A stretch of DNA of 64,000 bases from the NCBI GenBank assembly GCA_002421685.1, contig DISB01000018.1:186001-250000 (forward strand), given 5' to 3'. The stretch comes from Bacteroidetes bacterium UBA6221. GTDB lineage: Bacteria; Bacteroidota; Bacteroidia; Chitinophagales; Chitinophagaceae. Below, in pieces: positions 59,289 to 64,000 of the stretch (its first letter is position 1; the number at the start of each line of letters is the position of its first letter). The notes under the pieces are model-generated. The model ran no database searches, was not told the origin of the DNA, and saw only the letters and a list, made by a program, of their open reading frames with translations. The translations under genes were made by a program, and so were the position numbers.

Positions 59289-60068
59289 TTATTTACCGTT
59301 AAAAGCGGCCTTCCGTTTTTCCAGGAATGCAGACGTTCCCTCGCGCATGTCTTCCGTGGCAAAACATGCTCCGAAACGTTCTACTTCGTTAGCAAAACCG
59401 GACGGGTCAGCTTTTGCGGCATCGTTAACACAAGATATAACTTTTGCAATAGCAATGGGAGCTTTTGACTGGATTTTTTGCAGAATTTCCCTTGTTTTGG
59501 GCAATAGTTCTGCCTGTGTAAATACATGGTTGACCAGTCCCAGCGTCCTCGCTTCTTCGGCGCCTACCATGTCGCCGGTCATCATCAGCTCCATGGTTTT
59601 GCCTTTCCCTATCAGTTGCGTCATACGCTGGGTGCCTCCATAGCCGGGTATCAGCCCAAGGTTTACCTCCGGCTGGCCGAATTTTGCGTTCTCTGCCGCC
59701 ACCCTGAAATGACAGCTCATTGCCAGCTCGCAACCTCCCCCCAGCGCGAAGCCGTTCACGGCTGCAACGATGGGCTTGTGGCAATTCTCTATCTTATTAA
59801 AAACACCATCCTGGCCCCTTTGCGCCAGCGCCTTGCCGCCTTCGGCATCCAGGCTGGTAAATTCTGATATATCTGCCCCGGCCACGAAGGCTTTTTCGCC
59901 CGCACCGGTAATAAGCGCCGTTTTTACGTCATTATTGTTCATCACCTCGTCAATGGCCTGCGACAGCTCGCTGATGACGTCTTTATTTAAGGCATTCAAT
60001 TTATCAGGACGGTTGATAGTTATGGTCATAATGCCATCCTGCAGTTCGGTCAGTAATGTCTGGTACAT
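59289..60068 (-). CDS. Enoyl-CoA hydratase (crotonase family)
   Basis: The 259-residue crotonase-fold enzyme hydrates enoyl-CoA in beta-oxidation or related acyl-CoA breakdown. The oxyanion-hole segment AFVAGADISEF and both catalytic glutamates are present: Glu114 in GGGCELAMSC and Glu134 in FGQPEVNLGLIPGYGGTQR. It could serve fatty-acid, branched-chain or phenylacetate degradation; the paa genes are 40 kb away, so no link is shown. It is 18 bp behind a B12-binding protein gene. Confidence 0.93.
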   Translation of the reverse strand: MYQTLLTELQDGIMTITINRPDKLNALNKDVISELSQAIDEVMNNNDVKTALITGAGEKAFVAGADISEFTSLDAEGGKALAQRGQDGVFNKIENCHKPIVAAVNGFALGGGCELAMSCHFRVAAENAKFGQPEVNLGLIPGYGGTQRMTQLIGKGKTMELMMTGDMVGAEEARTLGLVNHVFTQAELLPKTREILQKIQSKAPIAIAKVISCVNDAAKADPSGFANEVERFGACFATEDMREGTSAFLEKRKAAFNGK

Positions 60069-60086
60069 TTTGTTATTTATGATAAT

Positions 60087-60512
60087 TTATAATAATTCTT
60101 TCCTGTGTTCTTTTACCCAGCCGGTTATGTAACCCGCTATTTCCGATGTGGGCGCGCCCGGGGCAAAAAGCTTACCCACCCCCATTTTATGAAGTTCCTG
60201 CATGTCTTCTTCGGGAATGATGCCCCCGCCGGTTAGCAGCACGTTCTCCAGTCCTTTTTCTTTCATCAGCTTTATCACCTTGGGGAAAACCGTCATATGC
60301 GCGCCGCTCAGTATGCTGATGCCTATGGCATCCACATCTTCCTGCAGGGCGGTATTTACCACCATTTCGGCGGTCTGCCGCAGCCCGGTATATATTACCT
60401 CCATACCTGCGTCGCGCAGGGCGGTGGCTATCACCTTCGCGCCCCGGTCGTGCCCGTCCAGCCCTATCTTGGCTACCAGCACACGCACAGGCCTGTTCAT
60501 TCGCTCACTCAT
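60087..60512 (-). CDS. Stand-alone cobalamin-binding protein, acyl-CoA mutase small-subunit type
   Basis: The 141-residue protein is only a B12-binding domain of the methylmalonyl-CoA mutase class. The DxHxxG motif is Asp19, His21, Gly24 in GLDGHDRGAKV, with GISILSGAH and LLTGGGIIPEEDM for the nucleotide tail. It would pair with a separate catalytic subunit, not in the window, to make a two-part mutase. It is directly upstream of the enoyl-CoA hydratase gene, suggesting a shared acyl-CoA pathway. Confidence 0.9.
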   Translation of the reverse strand: MSERMNRPVRVLVAKIGLDGHDRGAKVIATALRDAGMEVIYTGLRQTAEMVVNTALQEDVDAIGISILSGAHMTVFPKVIKLMKEKGLENVLLTGGGIIPEEDMQELHKMGVGKLFAPGAPTSEIAGYITGWVKEHRKELL

Positions 60513-60551
60513 GTATCAAAAAATGCCTGTAAAAGTAATAATTTATGTGGC

Positions 60552-60583
60552 TTTTGCGTATTAGATTGACGTTAGTATATTTA
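60552..60583 (+). promoter_or_regulatory. Promoter before the barrel gene at 60602
   Basis: TTTTG at 60552-60556 and TATATTTA at 60576-60583 have exactly 19 bp between them, matching the Bacteroidota -33/-7 arrangement except for the last base. It lies 18 bp before the ATG. Confidence 0.6.
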
Positions 60584-60601
60584 TTATATAAATGACCTTA
60601 T

Positions 60602-61285
60602 ATGATACACCTAAAAGCTGTTCTTTTCATCCTTGCGACATTCACCATAACTACTACTAATGCGCAAGATCGTTACACTGTCAGGTTATCCGGAAACATG
60701 GGTGGCGGTCAAAGTTTTGGAACCAGGCTTGGTGCTGGTGTACGTACAAAGAGTGATATATCGACCTTGTGTTTGCTTACTGCCGGGTACACTTTTTCCA
60801 AACTACGCATAAGCGCAGGCCTGGGATTATCCGGCACTGTGTATAGCAAAACCTACCAGGTGCTTTTTGAGTCCGATTTTGACCCTGTAACCGGATTGCC
60901 TAAAAGCGAGCCGACTGAAATGACCATCACCAGCGTTTACAGGTATCTGGTATTTCCGGTCACAATAGGCGGTATGTTGCCTGTCACCCGTAAGCTTACT
61001 ATCGTGCCGGAGTTTGGCCTGCTTCCGGCATATAACCAGCGCGTGATTGTCAAAAATGAAAATCATAAAGCTGGAAAAACTACTTCGTATAAAAATGCCC
61101 CGGCAACAACTTTTTCTTTGGCAGGAATGGTGGCTGTGAACGCCGAGTATTACCTGACGAAGCGTGCGGGGCTTACTGCCGGCATTTCGTACACCCAAAC
61201 AGTCACCAATTTGGAGTCTGCGCCAAACAGCGGCAGGTATGAGCGTACTTATGGCGCCGGTATTGGCGTAATTTTCAAATTGTAA
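60602..61285 (+). CDS. Outer-membrane beta-barrel protein
   Basis: The 227-residue protein has a signal peptide ending TTTNAQD. A pattern of alternating amphipathic strands follows: VRLSGNMGGGQSFGTRLGAGV, YTFSKLRISAGLGLSGTV, RYLVFPVTIGGMLP and AGLTAGISYTQTV. It ends in an aliphatic strand, GAGIGVIFKL, typical of small barrel proteins in this phylum. Ligand and role are unknown. It converges with the next gene, 3 bp apart. Confidence 0.72.
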   Translation: MIHLKAVLFILATFTITTTNAQDRYTVRLSGNMGGGQSFGTRLGAGVRTKSDISTLCLLTAGYTFSKLRISAGLGLSGTVYSKTYQVLFESDFDPVTGLPKSEPTEMTITSVYRYLVFPVTIGGMLPVTRKLTIVPEFGLLPAYNQRVIVKNENHKAGKTTSYKNAPATTFSLAGMVAVNAEYYLTKRAGLTAGISYTQTVTNLESAPNSGRYERTYGAGIGVIFKL

Positions 61286-61288
61286 ACT

Positions 61289-62782
61289 CTAATTAAACAC
61301 CTCGAGTACTTTCTTTGAGCCCTTCAGCAGCTTGCTGTCCGATTCCGGTTTTACCTGGTTGAAGTCAACCACGTGCGGGGCCTTATCCAGCGGCCAGGTC
61401 TGCACTATCTGTTTTACGTTTATTTTATTGGCTTCAATAAACTCCATCAGGCCTTTTTCCTTCTTGTCGGGCTTCCTGTTTTCTTTCAGGTCCCATGTCT
61501 TTACCAGGTCGCTTTCTATCAGCATCTTTTCCTGTGGAATGTACGATATGATATACTCGTCGGTATGGTGCGACTGTTTATTGAGCAGGTACAACTGTAT
61601 GATACGCTCGCCGGAACGTATTTCCTGCCTGTTCAGGGTTACGAACAGGAACTTCGGCGTAATGAATTTTTTCACCCTTACATCCTTTGAGAATAAGTGC
61701 CGGTTCACGGCTATCTCGTCAAAGTATCGCCTGTTGCCTTCTGTAGTCACGATAGTTATTCCTTCTTCCATAAAAGGTCGCACACCGCCCATCAGCTCTG
61801 GGTGCAGGTGCGATACCACGCAATATTTTATTTCCTTGCCGGGGTAAGCGCGTTTTACGTTGTCCAGCAGGGTGTAACCCGCTTCTGGGTTGCCAGGCGG
61901 CTCAAATATCACCAGGAAATCTTTCATATCGGCGATCACCGTCTTGTGGTTCCATTTGGGCATCAGCACCAGGTTCACCCACTCGCCGATGTTTTTTTGC
62001 GACAGCCTGCCTGTTCCGTATTCTACGCGGGGCAGTATTTCTTTCAGGTCTATCGACAGGTCGTATATTAAAACGCTGTCCCGTTTTACCGTTATTTTCC
62101 CCGGTACCTGGTAACCGTCCTGTATGTCATATTTGCTGTACGTTATGGTGCGGTAGTGGTCGCCGTTCGCCACGTCATATATAGGTTGGTCTATCCGCTC
62201 CAGGAAGTACGTATTGGCGTTGATGTACAGGAAATATACATTGCCCGATCCGTTGTTGTGCCTGATGATATGGTAATTGTCCGTTGTGCTCACAAAGCTG
62301 TTGCGCGATGCATCCTGCAGCATCACCTGCAGCAGCAGGTTGGGGGTGAATATCAGCGACTCGTACAGGTATTTGTCCTTGTCTTTATCTGTGGGTTTCA
62401 ATTCTTCGCCCGCCTCGTTCACATTCAGATGCTCTGCGTCAATGTCGTAAAAGGATGTGATCGGGTCTTCGCCCGCCCGGGTGAACGAATCTTTCCGCAC
62501 CAGTTTGCCGCCGCCATCGCTGATGGCAATATCGCTGCTCATTGTGAATGAACGGGAAGCGCCCGGCTTCCCCTGGTAATTGTAAGTGCCTTTCACCTGC
62601 ATCTTCACATCGCCCACCGTATTGTTATAGTTGAGCTCGCCATACACGTCATTCAGCAGTGTATGTGCGCGTTCTATATTATTGGTTACCGCAACGTTAG
62701 ACTGTGCCCATGCATTGCCTGAGAAATAAAAAATAGCTGTAAATAAGATGAAAAATCCCCTTAGAAATCCCTTGAACATCAT
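61289..62782 (-). CDS. Exported protein with degenerate metallo-beta-lactamase-like region
   Basis: The 497-residue protein has a signal peptide ending GNAWAQS. The N-terminal half is beta-rich and unassigned. The C-terminal half (about 260-490) follows a metallo-beta-lactamase layout: FEPPGNPEAGYTLLDNVKRAYPGKEIKYCVVSHLHPELMGGVRPF, then SHHTDEYIISYIPQEKMLIESDLV. The first metal motif HxHxDH is here His325, His327, Glu329, Leu330, so Asp and the last His are replaced. It may bind one metal or none. The role is unknown. Confidence 0.7.
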   Translation of the reverse strand: MMFKGFLRGFFILFTAIFYFSGNAWAQSNVAVTNNIERAHTLLNDVYGELNYNNTVGDVKMQVKGTYNYQGKPGASRSFTMSSDIAISDGGGKLVRKDSFTRAGEDPITSFYDIDAEHLNVNEAGEELKPTDKDKDKYLYESLIFTPNLLLQVMLQDASRNSFVSTTDNYHIIRHNNGSGNVYFLYINANTYFLERIDQPIYDVANGDHYRTITYSKYDIQDGYQVPGKITVKRDSVLIYDLSIDLKEILPRVEYGTGRLSQKNIGEWVNLVLMPKWNHKTVIADMKDFLVIFEPPGNPEAGYTLLDNVKRAYPGKEIKYCVVSHLHPELMGGVRPFMEEGITIVTTEGNRRYFDEIAVNRHLFSKDVRVKKFITPKFLFVTLNRQEIRSGERIIQLYLLNKQSHHTDEYIISYIPQEKMLIESDLVKTWDLKENRKPDKKEKGLMEFIEANKINVKQIVQTWPLDKAPHVVDFNQVKPESDSKLLKGSKKVLEVFN

Positions 62783-62913
62783 TAAAGATAAGAAGTTGAT
62801 AACATTGCGGCAATATCCCTGCTCATAAGGTGTTGTGAATATTTGTCTTAAAAAACCGCTGTTACATAATTAATTGAAAATCAAAATTATCGGCACAGGC
62901 GTTATCTGTAATG

Positions 62914-63561
62914 TCAGTACAGGTCCACCACGTTATTGCGAATGGCGTATATCACCAGCCCTATCCGCGATTTTACTTTCAGCTTGTCAAAAAGCCTGTC
63001 GCGGTAGCCGTCCACCGTGCGTTCCGATACGCTTAAAGCATTGGCCATCTCCTTATACGTCATCTCGGTGCATACCATTTTCAGAAAATCTATCTCGAGC
63101 GTCGTCAGTTTCATTTCCTCTTTATCATGCACGCTGTTCAATATATCATTCGTTATCAGGTCAGAATGATAAAAGCCATCCTCATATACTTTTTGTATGG
63201 CCTCTACCAACACATCGGGCTCGCTGTCCTTCAGCAGGTAGCCATTCACCCCCGCACGCAGCATCTGTATTATGTTTGCCTCGTCGTCGTACATCGACAA
63301 GGCCAGCATCTTTATGTCTTTATAATGACGGCGGATATACCTGGCGGTATCATAACCGTTCATCACAGGCATATTGATATCAATAATGCATACTTTGGGC
63401 TTTATTTCCGCCCCGCTTATCATGTCCAGCAGTTCCTGCCCGTTGGCTGCGTCAAACAATATTTCGATATGCTTATATGGCCTAAGTATCGAAATAAGTC
63501 CGCGCCGGAACATAGTATGGTCGTCGGCGAGCGCTACTGTTATTTTTTCAGCTTTACTCAT
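62914..63561 (-). CDS. NarL/LuxR-family response regulator
   Basis: The 215-residue regulator has ALADDH (Asp13-Asp14), phospho-acceptor Asp61 in CIIDINMPVMNGY and Lys in GYLLKDSEPD. The LuxR-type helix-turn-helix is EMTYKEMANALSVSERTVDGYRDRLFDKLKVKSRIGL. It overlaps the upstream histidine kinase gene by 4 bp, its likely partner. It is less like the two regulators at 56716-58233 than they are like each other. Confidence 0.93.
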   Translation of the reverse strand: MSKAEKITVALADDHTMFRRGLISILRPYKHIEILFDAANGQELLDMISGAEIKPKVCIIDINMPVMNGYDTARYIRRHYKDIKMLALSMYDDEANIIQMLRAGVNGYLLKDSEPDVLVEAIQKVYEDGFYHSDLITNDILNSVHDKEEMKLTTLEIDFLKMVCTEMTYKEMANALSVSERTVDGYRDRLFDKLKVKSRIGLVIYAIRNNVVDLY

Positions 63562-64000
63562 TGGTCAAGGCTGGGTATTGTCAATACTATCTTAGTTCCT
63601 TTATCCTTTTCTGAATTGATATCCACGGTACCTTTCAAAAGTTTTGTCCGTTCTTCTATATGCATCATACCTGTACCTCCGTTTTGCCTGGCCTGCATTT
63701 TGTCAAACCCCCTGCCGTTGTCCTCTATCGTTACCTGCAGTGCGCCGGGGGTATAATCCAGAGAAACCGATATGTTGCCGGGATTTCCGTGTTTCACTGC
63801 ATTGGCCACACTTTCCTGTATAATGCGGAACAATAATAGTTCCCTGTCTTCACCCAGGTTACAGGCCTCACCCGATTGCGTAAATTTACATTTTATCCTG
63901 TGTGCGGCAACTATGCGGCCCAGGTCTTTTTCTATACTCTCGTTCAGGCCCTTGCGCAATACATAGCTCCCGTTCATTACATGGCTCATGCTGCGCACGT
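63558..64000 (-). CDS. Histidine kinase, C-terminal part (cut by window edge)
   Basis: The frame is open to the window end, so the N-terminus is missing. Visible are the end of the dimerisation domain (RSMSHVMNGSYVLRKGL) and the HATPase_c domain: FRIIQESVANAVKHG (N box), IEDNGRGFDKM (G1) and GGTGMMHIEERTKLLKG (G2). This is the HisKA_3/NarX class, matching the response regulator that overlaps its stop by 4 bp. Confidence 0.9.
   Translation of the reverse strand, partial: VRSMSHVMNGSYVLRKGLNESIEKDLGRIVAAHRIKCKFTQSGEACNLGEDRELLLFRIIQESVANAVKHGNPGNISVSLDYTPGALQVTIEDNGRGFDKMQARQNGGTGMMHIEERTKLLKGTVDINSEKDKGTKIVLTIPSLDQ

Noticed and set aside
1..64000. tRNA, rRNA, CRISPR arrays, insertion sequences, prophage or integrase genes
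   Set aside because: I looked for them and saw none: no transposase-like frames, no regularly spaced direct repeats of CRISPR type, and no cloverleaf sequence in the gaps between genes.

Overview
The window comes from a member of the Bacteroidota, most likely the Chitinophagaceae/Sphingobacteriia side of the phylum. The reasons are a full-length SprA (the type IX secretion outer-membrane translocon), a protein with a type IX C-terminal sorting domain, a DUF2795-type small acidic protein, promoters of the TTTG-N19-TAnnTTTG kind, a dcw cluster without murF, murB or ddl, and many AQ-ending signal peptides and lipoproteins. It is almost entirely protein-coding. I see no tRNA, rRNA, CRISPR, prophage or insertion sequence, so this is mainly core chromosome with lineage-specific stretches.

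Layout. 1-1150 (-): the 5' part of a secreted SBBP beta-propeller protein. 1235-2257 (+): ruvB. 2254-5934 (-): a glycosyltransferase, a sugar-phosphate nucleotidyltransferase and a GHMP kinase (probably GDP-heptose-type nucleotide sugar supply), then a VanZ-like protein and gcvH. 6150-14185 (+): ruvA and the 7.4-kb sprA. 14280-20005 (+): phenylacetyl-CoA epoxidase genes paaA, paaB, paaC and paaD, with a GT2 glycosyltransferase and a large membrane protein placed between paaC and paaD. 20002-23031 (-): rnc, fabF, acpP and a LolD-type ABC ATPase. 23202-26400: DUF2795 gene, a propeller lipoprotein, and a convergent type IX cargo protein. 26572-28497 (-): a YjjG-type phosphatase, then rpoZ and bamD.

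28731-44739 (+) is the division and cell-wall (dcw) cluster: mraZ, rsmH, ftsL-like, ftsI, murE, mraY, murD, ftsW, murG, murC, ftsQ, ftsA, ftsZ. It reads as one roughly 16-kb transcription unit. It starts at a putative MraZ operator (four GTG-headed units at exact 10-bp spacing) and ends at a strong hairpin terminator behind ftsZ. The genes cover lipid-II synthesis from UDP-MurNAc to the flippase-associated SEDS protein, the septal transpeptidase, and the FtsA/FtsZ ring.

44872-64000 is more lineage-specific: a small basic exported protein, a TonB-type outer-membrane barrel without the usual N-terminal domain, an orphan nucleotidyltransferase-fold protein with a damaged catalytic motif, a TonB-dependent receptor, a TPR protein, a DUF4382 lipoprotein, and a GT-C-like membrane protein with TPRs. 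Then comes an overlapping lipoprotein / multi-TM protein / histidine kinase / response regulator set with a second response regulator behind it. The end holds a beta-barrel protein, an enoyl-CoA hydratase with a stand-alone B12-binding protein, another barrel, a protein with a degenerate metallo-beta-lactamase-like motif, and a second kinase/regulator pair cut by the window edge.

I found no clearly new defence or mobile system. The best candidates for a second look are the lipoprotein/7TM/kinase/regulator unit, the MraZ operator array, the interrupted paa cluster and the degenerate nucleotidyltransferase.
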